A stretch of 45,191 nucleotides of DNA from Chromatiales bacterium (GCA_028280505.1 JANQLO010000008.1:1-45191), one strand, 5' to 3'. Shown: positions 34,316-43,828, counted from the stretch's first letter. Notes: generated from the sequence alone by a model not told the origin. Program-made: numbers and translations.

Positions 34316-35382
34316 TCGTCCTCCAGAATAAGATCGTCGGCGGCATAACTGTGAGTGGCCGGCTTGCCGAGTAACGCCCAGTAGCGCAAGGGGGTGACGC
34401 CGGTACCGGGTCTTTTGCTGGTCAGATTGTCTTGCGTGAAGGTTTCGCCTTGCGTGATGTTGCGCGCTGCCACAAGCGATTTGCGTGCGACCCGCGCATT
34501 ATCGCATTCGACGGCGCTGGGTGTTTTCTCGGTTGCACCGAGGGCCTCGGATATCGTTCGTATACTGCCGGCCAAGGCGCGCAATTCCTCGGGTAACAAC
34601 GAGGCGGCATGATCCGGGCCGGGCAGGCCGCGATCCAGGGTGAAGTGTTTCTCGATAATACATGCGCCGCGTGCGACAGCGGCCAGGCTGACGTCGATGC
34701 CCCGGGTATGATCGGAATACCCGACCGGCAGGCCGAAGTGTTCGGCAATGCGGTCCATTGCGCGCAAATTGACATTGGTCGGCGGGCAAGGGTATTCCGA
34801 CGTGCAATGCATCAGCGTGACCCTATCGATCAGACGTTGTGGATCGAAGGCGGCACGACATTGTGCTTCGGATTCCGGAGGGCTGTTGTCCAATGCCAGA
34901 CAACACAATCCCAGCGCTGTCTCTATCTCGTCCATGGTCGCCATGCCGGTGGACAATATCAATTTGGCCTCGCTGGTCGCGATGCGCCACAGCAGCGGCG
35001 CATTGGTCAATTCACCGGAGCCCAGCTTGATCGTCGGCAGTTTGAGTTCGTTTAGCAGCAAGTCCGCACTTGCTTCGTCGAATGGTGAGGATAAAAAGTC
35101 GATGTCGCGCTCGCGACAACAGTCGAGTAAAACGGCATGCGCGTCGAAATTCAACGCCAGACTTTCCAACATGGCCAATTGTGATTCGTCGACCGGTCCT
35201 CGCTGGCTTTGATAAGCGGCTTTGGCGGTATGTGCGGTCGCCAGTGCCGAGGGCACGAAGGTTTGGAATTTGATGGCGTCGGCACCCGACGATTTCGCCA
35301 CTTCGACCATATCGAGCGCACGCTCGACACTGCCATTGTGGTTCACGCCGGCCTCGGCGATCAGGTAGACCGATTTATCCAT
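34312..35382 (-). CDS. legI: Nonulosonate synthase (NeuB/LegI family)
   Basis: The 356-residue protein has the NeuB start YLIAEAGVNHNGS, then DAIKFQTF, PSFDE-type SSPFDE, KLGSGELTN, LSTGMATMDEI, CTSEYPCPP, GYSDHT and EKHFTLDR, and a C-terminal SAF domain (about 295-356: RKSLVAARNITQGETFTQDNLTSKRPG). It condenses phosphoenolpyruvate with a 6-deoxy or N-acetyl hexosamine to make a nine-carbon sugar acid. The legionaminic synthase role is favoured over sialic acid because of legB and ptmE, but is not proven. It is translationally coupled to the Tat-signal gene downstream. Confidence 0.9.
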   Translation of the reverse strand: MDKSVYLIAEAGVNHNGSVERALDMVEVAKSSGADAIKFQTFVPSALATAHTAKAAYQSQRGPVDESQLAMLESLALNFDAHAVLLDCCRERDIDFLSSPFDEASADLLLNELKLPTIKLGSGELTNAPLLWRIATSEAKLILSTGMATMDEIETALGLCCLALDNSPPESEAQCRAAFDPQRLIDRVTLMHCTSEYPCPPTNVNLRAMDRIAEHFGLPVGYSDHTRGIDVSLAAVARGACIIEKHFTLDRGLPGPDHAASLLPEELRALAGSIRTISEALGATEKTPSAVECDNARVARKSLVAARNITQGETFTQDNLTSKRPGTGVTPLRYWALLGKPATHSYAADDLILEDE

Positions 35383-35627
35383 ACCATGACACTCTCTTGC
35401 CAAGGTTGACCCTATAGGGCGCCTCTGAGCCATTCTGTATACATCAGATTGGATGCTCAAATGCCGGTTATCAAGGCAAAAACCGCATGTAACAGCCCGC
35501 TATTGCAAAGATTTGTAATGCCGAGAGCGCGTATTTGAGTGTCCAAGATGCGTGCTCATGAATTGTTAGACCTATAGTAACCGAGCGACCTGCCGAGGCG
35601 CATGGGACTGCCCGATGGCGGTGTGCG

Positions 35628-36773
35628 TTAACCACTGATATCGACGAAGTGCTTGATCAGTAGTTTGGCGGGATCGTCGATCGTGAGCAGGATGTCGACG
35701 ATGCGCTGGCTCGCCCTGCCATCGCCATAGGGGTTGGTGAAGTCCTTCAATGGTTGCCGGAGCAGTGCCTTTATGCCTTCGTGGATCGCGTCGCTGTTGT
35801 TATGGGCATGGTGTACGCTGGGTCCGCGGAGTCGTCCCTGCTGGCGTATGCCGATATCGAGTGTCGGTGTTCCCAACGACGGTGCTTCGTATAGCCCGGA
35901 AGATGAGTTGCCGACGACCATGTCTGCCTGTGCGACCAGGCTATGGTAGCCGGCTTGGCCGAGCGACACCGCGTAACACGCATTCTCGTGCGTAGCTGCA
36001 AAGGATTCGATCGCACGGTTGATCGTCCGGCCGCCATCGTCGGCGTTGGCGCCGGTGAAGATCAACCCGATGTCTTTGGATAGCTCCGCCAAGGCATTGA
36101 GCAAGGGTGCGATCTGCATTGCCGGCTCAGCGGAATCCAAGGTCGTCGGATGAAAAGTTATCGCGAGATTTTGCCGGCGTAAACTGAAGTCGAGCCGCTC
36201 TTCCAATGCCTCGCGGGTCCATTGCGATGTTTCTCGTATTGCATCGATGCCGGGGCTGCCCGTATCGAATACGCGTTCGTCGGGTTCGCCGAGTTGTCTC
36301 ACGCGTTGTCTTGCCTGAGCATTGGTAGTGAAGTGCAAGTGCGAAAGTTTGGTGATCGCATGCCGTATAGCGTCGTCGTAAGCGCCCTCACTGACGTCTC
36401 CGCCGGCGATATGGGCGATCGGGACGCGCGCGATCAGTGCGGCCTGCGCGGCGGCAAAGATTTCGTAGCGGTCGCCCAGAATCAGCAGTAAATCGGGCCG
36501 CAGTTCGCTAAGGGCTTTCGCAATGCCGCTGACGGCTTGCGCCATCGCCGTGGATACACCGAGTATATCGTCTTGTTCGAGGTCGAGCGGTACACACCCA
36601 TCGATGTCGAACCCGTCTTGTTCGATGTATGTCGCGGTGTTCCCAAAGCGTGCGCTGAGATGGCTGCCGGTCGCGACAATGCAGACGTCGATCGATGAGG
36701 TGCGTAGCAGAGACAGTACCGGCCGCAACAGCCCCCAGTCCGCGCGCGACCCGGTGACTGCACAAAGCCGCAC
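35628..36773 (-). CDS. legG: UDP-sugar 2-epimerase, hydrolysing (NeuC/LegG family)
   Basis: The 381-residue protein starts at GTG. It carries the family start CAVTGSRADWGLLRPVL, GDRYEIFAAAQAA, HIAGGDVSEGAYDDAIRHAITKLSHLHF and GNSSSGLYEAPSLGTPTLDIGIRQQGRLR. It converts a UDP- or GDP-activated HexNAc derivative into a free manno-configured sugar for NeuB. The presence of this enzyme, rather than a PseG hydrolase, argues for legionaminic or sialic acid and against pseudaminic acid. A 245-base spacer separates its stop from the legI start. Confidence 0.9.
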   Translation of the reverse strand: MRLCAVTGSRADWGLLRPVLSLLRTSSIDVCIVATGSHLSARFGNTATYIEQDGFDIDGCVPLDLEQDDILGVSTAMAQAVSGIAKALSELRPDLLLILGDRYEIFAAAQAALIARVPIAHIAGGDVSEGAYDDAIRHAITKLSHLHFTTNAQARQRVRQLGEPDERVFDTGSPGIDAIRETSQWTREALEERLDFSLRRQNLAITFHPTTLDSAEPAMQIAPLLNALAELSKDIGLIFTGANADDGGRTINRAIESFAATHENACYAVSLGQAGYHSLVAQADMVVGNSSSGLYEAPSLGTPTLDIGIRQQGRLRGPSVHHAHNNSDAIHEGIKALLRQPLKDFTNPYGDGRASQRIVDILLTIDDPAKLLIKHFVDISG

Positions 36774-36822
36774 GGTTAGCCGATTCCGATAATTGTCATG
36801 ACGAGTGCCTGTCCGAGCATGT

Positions 36823-38856
36823 TCAATCGATCTGGCTCAGCAACTCTTCGATCTGCTTACGATGATCGGGATCGCGAGCGCTGGCCAGTGCCTGTTTGAG
36901 CATGTCTCTTGCTCCATCCTGATCGCCGATCTCGAGATAGGCGCGGGCGAGGTCCAAACTCATTCTGAAGGTGTCGTCTTCAGGGCCTTCTTCGATCGGA
37001 TCGAGGTCGATATCGGCCGGTGTGACTGTCGAGGCCGGGTTGGTCGAGGTCAGCTGGTCATCGAGTTCGGTGAGAATGCTCGGAATATCGTCATTTAGCG
37101 CCGCTTGTTCGTCGTTGGCGCCGTTTGGCTGGCTACGTTCGACTTCGGCGCCGAGTTCCTCGACCCATGAGGCGATATCGTCATCACTGATATCGGGCTC
37201 CTCGACGGGCTTGGCCGTTGCCGAACGCGCCTCTTTTTCGAGCATTTCATCGAGTAGGGAATTGGTCAAACCCTCGCGAGCCTGTTTGTCGATCCGAGCG
37301 ACCTCTTCGATATCCAGGTCGGGTAGCGGCGCCTCTTCAGGCTCCTCTTCGGTCTCGGGCGGCGGGGGCGATGCTTGGTGCAGTTTGCGGAAGTCCTCTT
37401 CGGCCTTCTCGATTTCATCCTGGGCGGGTGCCTGAGAGGCTTGGTACAAGACGCTATTTTTGTGGCTCGTTGTCGGAAGTTCGGCCAGGGTGAGCTCTTG
37501 CGCATCCTGCTGCGGGCGCCGGACCATCAGATAGATGGCGAAAAGTCCGAGCATGGCGAGCACTGCCCAAACGAGCCAGAGATAGGGCTCATACCAGGTC
37601 TTTTGCGGTACATCGGGATTGATGACCGGTACGGATTCTATGGCCACAACCGGGGTCGATGGCGGGGGTGAAGGCGGCGTTGCCGTAACAGGTGCCGGAA
37701 TCGGTGTAACGGTTGCCACCGGCGGTGGCGGTTCGGCCTGTGCAGCCGCTTGCTGAATGGCTTCACGGGCTGAGATTTCCGCTTGCAGCGCCGCGATTTG
37801 TGCGTCTTTGAGATCGACGAGTTGCTGCATTCTTGACAACTCGTCCTCGAGTCGCGCCAAGCGCGATTCGATTGCGTCGGTTGTGATGCGATTGGTCTCG
37901 ATTTCCTCCATGGTGACCAGCAGCTGTTCCTTGATCGCCTGATCGTCTTCTTCGGACGTTGCGGTAGCCGGCTGTTCGGTGACGATGCGCAATTGCGCCT
38001 GTTCGTTATTTTGTGACGGATCGACGCCGGTCGCTTGCTCTGCGGTCGGTGGCGCCGGTTCGATTTCGGCGGGTTCAGATGCGGTAGCTGCCGTGGCAGG
38101 TGGCAGCGCGCGAGGCGACGTGGCGACCGGCGCCTGCCAACGGCGGGTTTGTGCGGCAAACTCGGCGCGTGCGGTGGCCGCGTCCAGTTGTTCGATGAAA
38201 GGTCTTGCGGGGATGCTCAAGACCGCTCCCGCCCGCAGTTTGTTGACGTTGCCGTCGATAAAGGCCTGCGGATTGGCACGTAGCAGTGCCATTGCCATCT
38301 GCCGGGTAGTGATGCCCTGCGGTTTGAGCCTTTGCGCAATAGGCCAAAGGGTTTCACCTTTCTGCACCGGCCCGTATTGTTCGTCTACCACGTTTGCCGG
38401 TTCGAACGTGCTCGTCGCTGCCGGGACGGTGCCGGCTTTACCGATGCGAGCCGTTTGTACTCGATTGGGCGGATCGAGCAACCAAGTGAATTGCTTGATC
38501 ATCCGGCCACCGGGCCAGCTCATCTGCAGCGGAAAGTCGATGAAAGGCTCGTTGATCGGGCGGCTCGATCGTGCGCGTACGATCCAACGACCGTCGGACT
38601 GCACGACGTCGAAGCTGAGATCGCTGAGCGCATGATCGTACATGATGCCGAGACGGTCGAAATGACGTTGGTTGGCGAGCCGTAAACGCAGATCCTGATG
38701 CTCGCCGGGTTCGAGTCCGATCAGATCGATCTCGGCGTCGAGTGGCTGATTGAGAAAAGACTTAACACGCGCCTCGCCGAGCGTTACCGGCCAGGCGGCG
38801 AGCGGTAACAGCACGAGCGACAGCAAGAGGAGGCGGGCAAAGGGTTGTATCGACAT
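36823..38856 (-). CDS. fimV: FimV/HubP-family polar organiser
   Basis: The 677-residue protein has the FimV layout: signal peptide (1-23), FimV N-terminal domain (about 24-130: LGEARVKSFLNQPLDAEIDLIGL), LysM-like region (about 160-216: YGPVQKGETLWPIAQRL), Pro/Ala-rich linker, coiled coil (about 305-370), one membrane segment (about 425-446: LWLVWAVLAMLGLFAIYLM), a highly acidic cytoplasmic part and the C-terminal FimV TPR-like motif (about 628-677: LDLARAYLEIGDQDGARDMLKQAL). Such proteins sit at the cell pole and recruit flagellar, chemotaxis and pilus factors. It lies between legG and legB. Confidence 0.93.
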   Translation of the reverse strand: MSIQPFARLLLLSLVLLPLAAWPVTLGEARVKSFLNQPLDAEIDLIGLEPGEHQDLRLRLANQRHFDRLGIMYDHALSDLSFDVVQSDGRWIVRARSSRPINEPFIDFPLQMSWPGGRMIKQFTWLLDPPNRVQTARIGKAGTVPAATSTFEPANVVDEQYGPVQKGETLWPIAQRLKPQGITTRQMAMALLRANPQAFIDGNVNKLRAGAVLSIPARPFIEQLDAATARAEFAAQTRRWQAPVATSPRALPPATAATASEPAEIEPAPPTAEQATGVDPSQNNEQAQLRIVTEQPATATSEEDDQAIKEQLLVTMEEIETNRITTDAIESRLARLEDELSRMQQLVDLKDAQIAALQAEISAREAIQQAAAQAEPPPPVATVTPIPAPVTATPPSPPPSTPVVAIESVPVINPDVPQKTWYEPYLWLVWAVLAMLGLFAIYLMVRRPQQDAQELTLAELPTTSHKNSVLYQASQAPAQDEIEKAEEDFRKLHQASPPPPETEEEPEEAPLPDLDIEEVARIDKQAREGLTNSLLDEMLEKEARSATAKPVEEPDISDDDIASWVEELGAEVERSQPNGANDEQAALNDDIPSILTELDDQLTSTNPASTVTPADIDLDPIEEGPEDDTFRMSLDLARAYLEIGDQDGARDMLKQALASARDPDHRKQIEELLSQID

Positions 38857-39068
38857 GGGTATTCAGGTCGTTATTGTTCCTTCAGGATTGTCTCCCCTGT
38901 ATCGGCCATGCATCTCGTTCCTGAACGGTGGAAATCGCTGTTTGGCCGAGTGTTTTTTTGCGTTTGCCTTACACCGAAATTGCGAACGTGTTGGGAGTCT
39001 ATCATGGCTACGGCCCGGTCGATGGCGCAGCCCGCATCGGAAATTGACATCGATACGCAGTAATGAAG

Positions 39069-40067
39069 TCAGATGTTGTAGTGCCGATGTTTGTAGTTTT
39101 GCAGATTGTCAGTTTGGGTGAACCAGTCGATGGTCTCTGCGAGGGCGCGACGAAAGCCGTCTACGCCGCCGAACGTCGGCTGCCAACCAAGTAACTCGCG
39201 GGCTCGGCTGTTGTCGGCCCAGAGTCGTTCTACTTCGCTATCCGCCGGGCGTATGCGTTGGTCGTCGCTGACAATCTCGATGTCCGCCTGCATGAGTTCG
39301 GCGATGAGCGCTGCGGTGTCGCCGATGCTGATCTCGAAATTACTGCCAATGTTGATAACTTCGCCGATTGCCGCCGATTCTTCCGCCACTTTCACGAAAC
39401 CATGTACGGTATCCGAGACATAGCTGAAATCGCGGGTCGGACTCAAGGAACCCAGCTTGATCCGGCGTTCGTCGGCTGCGATTTGGGTGATCACCGTGGG
39501 TATGACCGCACGAGCGGATTGTCGGGGGCCAAAGGTGTTGAATGGGCGAATGACCGTAACCGGTGTGCCGAAAGAACGATGGAAAGACAAAGCGATCTGG
39601 TCGGCGCCGATTTTGGTTGCCGAATAGGGCGATTGCCCCTGCAGTGGATGCGCCTCGTCGATCGGAACATACCGTGCGGTGCCGTAGACCTCGCTGGTGG
39701 AGGTGTGCACGATCTTTTCGATCTCGAGGTCTCGAGCCGCCTGAAGGATGTTGAGGGTGCCGCGGATGTTGGTATCGACGTAGGCGTCCGGCGAGTGATA
39801 AGAGTAGGGGATGCCGATCAGGGCGGCGAGATGCAGCACGGTGTCGCAACCCTGCATCGCCGTGCGTACGCCGTGGGGATCGCGGATATCGCCGGCGAAT
39901 ACATCGAGTTGGTCGCGAATCTCGGCGGGTGAGTTATCCAACCAGCCCCAGTGACCGAAACTGTTGTAGAAAATGAAGGCACGTACTTCATGGCCTGCGC
40001 GCACCAGGGCCTCACATAGGTGCGATCCGATAAAGCCGTCGGCACCGGTAACCAATAATTTGCGCAT
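39069..40067 (-). CDS. legB: SDR-type nucleotide-sugar 4,6-dehydratase (LegB family)
   Basis: The 332-residue protein has the NAD-binding motif VTGADGFIGSHL (about 6-17), the active-site TSTSEVYGT and catalytic YSATK (about 147-151), and C-terminal RDFSYVSDTV. LegB removes water from a GDP- or UDP-GlcNAc sugar to give a 4-keto-6-deoxy product for the aminotransferase LegC. LegC is not in the window. The gene starts 3 bases after the maf stop, so the two are co-transcribed. Confidence 0.87.
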   Translation of the reverse strand: MRKLLVTGADGFIGSHLCEALVRAGHEVRAFIFYNSFGHWGWLDNSPAEIRDQLDVFAGDIRDPHGVRTAMQGCDTVLHLAALIGIPYSYHSPDAYVDTNIRGTLNILQAARDLEIEKIVHTSTSEVYGTARYVPIDEAHPLQGQSPYSATKIGADQIALSFHRSFGTPVTVIRPFNTFGPRQSARAVIPTVITQIAADERRIKLGSLSPTRDFSYVSDTVHGFVKVAEESAAIGEVINIGSNFEISIGDTAALIAELMQADIEIVSDDQRIRPADSEVERLWADNSRARELLGWQPTFGGVDGFRRALAETIDWFTQTDNLQNYKHRHYNI

Positions 40068-40070
40068 GAC

Positions 40071-42584
40071 TCAGGCGGCCGAGTCCAGCTGATCCAGCAA
40101 CGAGCGGGCGGTTTTGTTGTCGGGTTCTTTTTCCAACACGTAATCAAATGCGGTCTTCGCAGCCTCTTTGACCCCTATGCTCTGGTAAAGCTTGCCCAGA
40201 CGCAACATCGAAATCAGGTCGCCGGGTGCGGCGTTGAGATAATGGGTATAGACATCGATGGCCGCGTTGGTGTTACCGCTCAGGCGTAACAGCTCGGCGT
40301 ACTGTGGTTGATAAGCCGGTGAAAGATCGGCCAATGTCTGCAGTACCAATAAGGCCTGCTCGTGTTGGTCGAGCGCCATGGCGATCACTGCCATTCGGCC
40401 GAGCGCGTCCTCAAGGCGTTGATTGGGAGAGTCTTCGTCACTCGCCTGCAGGCCTTTACGCACGAGCTCGATCAATTCGGCATAGTGATCGAAAGCCGCG
40501 GCTTGGTCACCATCTAATTCGGTGATGTAGCCAAGCCCGAGTTGAACCAGTTCCGCCGCTTCGTCTTTGGACAACTGGCGGAGCAATTCGACGATGTTTG
40601 CCAGTTCCGCTCTTTTGCCTTGCTTGAAGAGTAGCTGCAGCCGGCTTGCAACGGGTGCGAGTGACGCATCTTCCTTGGCCCTGCGCGCATGGCCTGTGTC
40701 TCGAGACTGCAGCGTTTCCTGGAATAAGCGGTCGAGTGCTTCAAGGCGGGGTTTGACATCAGCTGGCGTGTGGGCTGCAGCATCCGGGTGGCGATAGCGC
40801 CATACTTGAGCGCGGCCCGGTACATCGTCTTTGTTCCATTGTTCCAAGAGTTGTTCGAAGTTCGGGTGTTCCCTTTCTTCCTCGACGGCATTTTTGAGTC
40901 GCGTTTGTGCTTCTTCGACCAGTTTAAGCAACAGACCGATGTTTTCCCGGTAAGCGGTATAGTAAGTGTCGCCGGCACGCTCGATCTCGTCGTCGGTCCA
41001 TTCTCGATCGGATGGCGGCATGTAGAGAAAGGCGCGCGCGCTGAACATCCGTACGATCTCGGAGACGTCCTTGAACTTGTTATCGAGCTGACGCTCGATT
41101 TTGTCCATCCGTTTCTTGTACTTGAAATCGGCGGTTTTGCCGGCGCGGCCGAATAGGCCGTCGTTGCATGCCAAGGCTTCGGTCGCGAGATGGTCGATTT
41201 TTCTTAGACGACCATTGATCCGGGCGAGTTCACGTTGCATCGCCTTGATATTGTTGAGACGCAGTTCGGCGGTATCAGGCGGCAATATCGCGTGCAGGAT
41301 TTCGAACGGGTCGCTTTCTGCGTTTGTTAGGTCGATCGAGTCGAGGGGCTGGTAGGTTACGCCTTTGATGACGGCAGCATTTGCGGCAGGGTTGATCACT
41401 GTCATGCCCTGTTCTACCGCGGACATGGCTTGGTCGCCGAACGATTTGATTGCGGTGTAAAAATCGGGGGGGGTCTCGGCGCTTCCGCCGCCGTTGGTCG
41501 GCACGCGTATCTCGTTGCCGGCGACACGCGGACCGGCATCGTACTCGTTACTGCCTTTGGCATGCGAGTAACCGTCGTTGCCATAGCAGAGATCGATACC
41601 GCCGAAGATAACGCGCTCGAAGCCCATGGCGCGGATTAACCCGAATGCGGTATTGGTTACGGTTGGGCCAAGCGAACTGACGTTGTCCGTCGCTTCTTCT
41701 CGTTGCCACGGATAAAGTCGGTCCATATAGACACTCCGCCCACGCCATTGGGCCAGTAGTTTCGGGTGAACATGGTTAGCGTGAGCGAGCACGACACGAG
41801 GGTCGAGGGTCAGAAACTCTTTGCTGACATCGAAACTGACGTCATTGGGGTCGATAGACGCGACGACGTGAGGCGTCACGCCGATCTCGTGCAATCGACG
41901 CGTAATGCGTGAGACGGCAAAAATACATAGATCGTTTTGGTGCTTCGCGACCCAGGGCAATATGTCGTCCAGCGATGGGCCGCCGCCGAGCAGGGCTGCT
42001 GTCCGGCCGCTGAAGCTGTCACGGAGGACGCTCGCCGGGACATGTTCTTCGAGCAGGTTGTGCAGTTGGCAGCGAATGAACGAGGGATTACTCAGTTGTG
42101 AGTTATACGCCCACAAGATCGCGTCGAGTTGTTGCCTGATATCGGCGATGGCGACGCGGTATTCTCCCCTATAGGCGTCGAGTGCGCCGATCGATTCGAT
42201 CACGTTGATGCGACCGATATTGGCGTAGTCGGAAAAACGCACGGCTTTCAGGTTATCGGCCATCTCGTGTTGGCCGACGATGCTGATGTTTTCGTCGAGT
42301 TCCAGATCGGCAAGAGTTTCGCGAATGATCGGCATGAGATCATCCAGTTCGACGAACAGATAGCGTGTGCCCTTGGGGAGTCCCTGTTCGTGGACGTGGC
42401 GAACTAATACACCCGAATCGGTGCCGATGACGATATTGAGGATATCCTCAGCAAGCAGTTTTATGCCGAAGTGCTTTTGGAATACGGCGGCTGCACCGAG
42501 CTGATTAAAAGTGCTGCGGTTGACCTCGTAGAGATAACGGTCGCCGAACGCATTGACGTAGAATTGGGGTTTGTCCATGTTCAT
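40071..42584 (-). CDS. maf: Maf flagellin glycosyltransferase (DUF115/MptE-like) with TPR tail
   Basis: The 837-residue protein has the Maf central domain with LGGGPSLDD (199-207) and GGIDLCYGNDGYSHAKGS (328-345), the signatures of motility-accessory-factor glycosyltransferases. The N-terminal part (1-160) is the Maf N domain; the C-terminal third (about 640-837) is helical with TPR-like repeats (ALLVLQTLADLSPAYQPQYAELLRLSG; AIDVYTHYLNAAPGDLISMLRLG). Maf proteins transfer nonulosonic acids from the CMP form to Ser/Thr of flagellin in the cytoplasm. It lies 90 bases downstream of the flagellin gene, separated by a 12-bp-stem hairpin, and 3 bases before legB. Confidence 0.93.
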   Translation of the reverse strand: MNMDKPQFYVNAFGDRYLYEVNRSTFNQLGAAAVFQKHFGIKLLAEDILNIVIGTDSGVLVRHVHEQGLPKGTRYLFVELDDLMPIIRETLADLELDENISIVGQHEMADNLKAVRFSDYANIGRINVIESIGALDAYRGEYRVAIADIRQQLDAILWAYNSQLSNPSFIRCQLHNLLEEHVPASVLRDSFSGRTAALLGGGPSLDDILPWVAKHQNDLCIFAVSRITRRLHEIGVTPHVVASIDPNDVSFDVSKEFLTLDPRVVLAHANHVHPKLLAQWRGRSVYMDRLYPWQREEATDNVSSLGPTVTNTAFGLIRAMGFERVIFGGIDLCYGNDGYSHAKGSNEYDAGPRVAGNEIRVPTNGGGSAETPPDFYTAIKSFGDQAMSAVEQGMTVINPAANAAVIKGVTYQPLDSIDLTNAESDPFEILHAILPPDTAELRLNNIKAMQRELARINGRLRKIDHLATEALACNDGLFGRAGKTADFKYKKRMDKIERQLDNKFKDVSEIVRMFSARAFLYMPPSDREWTDDEIERAGDTYYTAYRENIGLLLKLVEEAQTRLKNAVEEEREHPNFEQLLEQWNKDDVPGRAQVWRYRHPDAAAHTPADVKPRLEALDRLFQETLQSRDTGHARRAKEDASLAPVASRLQLLFKQGKRAELANIVELLRQLSKDEAAELVQLGLGYITELDGDQAAAFDHYAELIELVRKGLQASDEDSPNQRLEDALGRMAVIAMALDQHEQALLVLQTLADLSPAYQPQYAELLRLSGNTNAAIDVYTHYLNAAPGDLISMLRLGKLYQSIGVKEAAKTAFDYVLEKEPDNKTARSLLDQLDSAA

Positions 42585-42601
42585 TTGGCGATGCCGACAA
42601 G

Positions 42602-42635
42602 GCCGGCCATGTCCGAGAGGTCAGACATGGCCGGC
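42602..42635 (-). promoter_or_regulatory. Perfect 12-bp-stem hairpin between flagellin and maf
   Basis: GCCGGCCATGTC at 42602-42613 is exactly complementary to 42624-42635, with a 10-base loop. There is no T run after it on the minus strand, so it is not a classical terminator. It lies about 18 bases upstream of the maf start and 39 bases after the flagellin stop. It could limit read-through or protect the flagellin mRNA 3' end. Confidence 0.7.
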
Positions 42636-42674
42636 AAATGAGAACGCCGCCCAGCTGCTAGTACCGCTGTAAGT

Positions 42675-43532
42675 CTAGCCAATGAGCTGCAACACGCTCT
42701 GCGGTAGCTGATTGGCCTGTGCCAGCATCGCGGTACCTGCCTGCTGGAGGATCTGTGTGCGGGTGAGGTTCGCGGTTTCGCGGGCAAAGTCGGCGTCGCG
42801 GATACGGCTGCGTGCAGCGCTTTGGTTTTCGACCACATTAGCGTTGTTCCGCAAAATCGATTCGATACGGTTTTGCTTGGCACCGAAGTCGGCACGCTTT
42901 TGGGTGATGTTGTCGATTGCCGCATCGATCTTGCTGAGCATCCACAACGCTTTGCTGGTTGCCGAAATCTGGCGCGACGCGGTGCCGTTACCGGCGATGA
43001 CGAACGAGATGCCGCCACCGGCAAAGGTACGGCTGCCCATGTTCACGGTCGAGATGGTCACCTGGTAATTGGTGCCGGCCTTGTAACCGATCTGCAGCGT
43101 CAGTGATGCGGTATTGCCGAGCAGATTCACGCCGTTGAATTCCGCCGATTTGAACACACGGTCGATTTCGGCCCGCAGTTCGAGGTATTCGTCGTTCAGC
43201 GATCTTTTGTCGGCGACACTGACCGTGCCGTTGGCCGATTGCACCGCGAGTTCACGCATACGCTGCAGCATGTTGCCGACTTCGTCCAGCGCGCCTTCAG
43301 CGGTCTGCATCAGTGATATACCGTCGAAGCCGTTGCGGTTTGCCTGTTCCAGACCGCGGATCTGTGCTGACAAACGCTCTGAGATGGCCAGGCCGGCGGC
43401 GTCGTCTTTCGCGCGGTTGATTCGCAGACCGGATGACAGCCGTTCGAGTGATGTCTGCATGCTCATCTGGGACGAGTCGAGCGCCCGCTGACTGTTCAGC
43501 GACATCATATTGGTGTTGATTACTTGTGGCAT
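42675..43532 (-). CDS. fliC: Flagellin (copy 1), short form
   Basis: The 285-residue protein starts MPQVINTNMMSLNSQRAL and ends with the conserved helix (ARSRIRDADFARETANLTRTQILQQAGTAMLAQANQLPQSVLQL). The N- and C-terminal D0/D1 parts are complete and only a short middle (about 140-200) is left, so D2/D3 domains are missing. Ser/Thr in that middle are candidate glycosylation sites for Maf. A sigma-54-type promoter lies about 90 bases upstream; GAGG precedes the ATG. It is followed by maf and legB and preceded by fliW. Confidence 0.95.
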   Translation of the reverse strand: MPQVINTNMMSLNSQRALDSSQMSMQTSLERLSSGLRINRAKDDAAGLAISERLSAQIRGLEQANRNGFDGISLMQTAEGALDEVGNMLQRMRELAVQSANGTVSVADKRSLNDEYLELRAEIDRVFKSAEFNGVNLLGNTASLTLQIGYKAGTNYQVTISTVNMGSRTFAGGGISFVIAGNGTASRQISATSKALWMLSKIDAAIDNITQKRADFGAKQNRIESILRNNANVVENQSAARSRIRDADFARETANLTRTQILQQAGTAMLAQANQLPQSVLQLIG

Positions 43533-43614
43533 TTTCAGGGCCTCATAATTAATCCGATTCAGGCAGCTCGCGTCGGTCCTGGTGCACCGGGCGATTGCGT
43601 CTCGGCATACTCAA

Positions 43615-43630
43615 AGCAAGCTTGGTGCCA
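43615..43630 (-). promoter_or_regulatory. Sigma-54 promoter of flagellin copy 1
   Basis: The minus strand reads TGGCACCAAGCTTGCT, matching TGGCACG-N4-TTGCW with one mismatch and GG-N10-GC spacing. The transcript would start near 43604, giving a leader of about 72 bases. Confidence 0.78.
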
Positions 43631-43689
43631 AGTAACGAATTGTGGTTATGAGGTGCTGAAATGCGTGCAAAAATACGCTAACCGGCAAA

Positions 43690-43723
43690 GAAAATCCCCT
43701 TTTGAGCGTTTTGACAAAAGGGG
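43690..43723 (-). terminator. Rho-independent terminator downstream of fliW
   Basis: On the minus strand CCCCTTTTG and CAAAAGGGG form a perfect 9-bp stem with a 10-base loop, followed by ATTTTC. It lies about 105 bases after the fliW stop and upstream of the flagellin promoter at 43615, so fliW and flagellin copy 1 are separate transcripts. Confidence 0.75.
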
Positions 43724-43828
43724 AAAAGGGAGGAGCGCTATGAAGAGCTTGCCGGCCGGGCCGGGAGTGGCAAGGGTTTGCCGCCCGAGAATGCGAGGGA
43801 GCGGCGGGCTCTTGCCTGTCGTGTCTGT

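Noticed and set aside
38845-39063. A 72-codon plus-strand frame between fimV and legB.
   Set aside because: It begins inside the 5' end of fimV on the other strand, has no clear ribosome site and no recognisable features.
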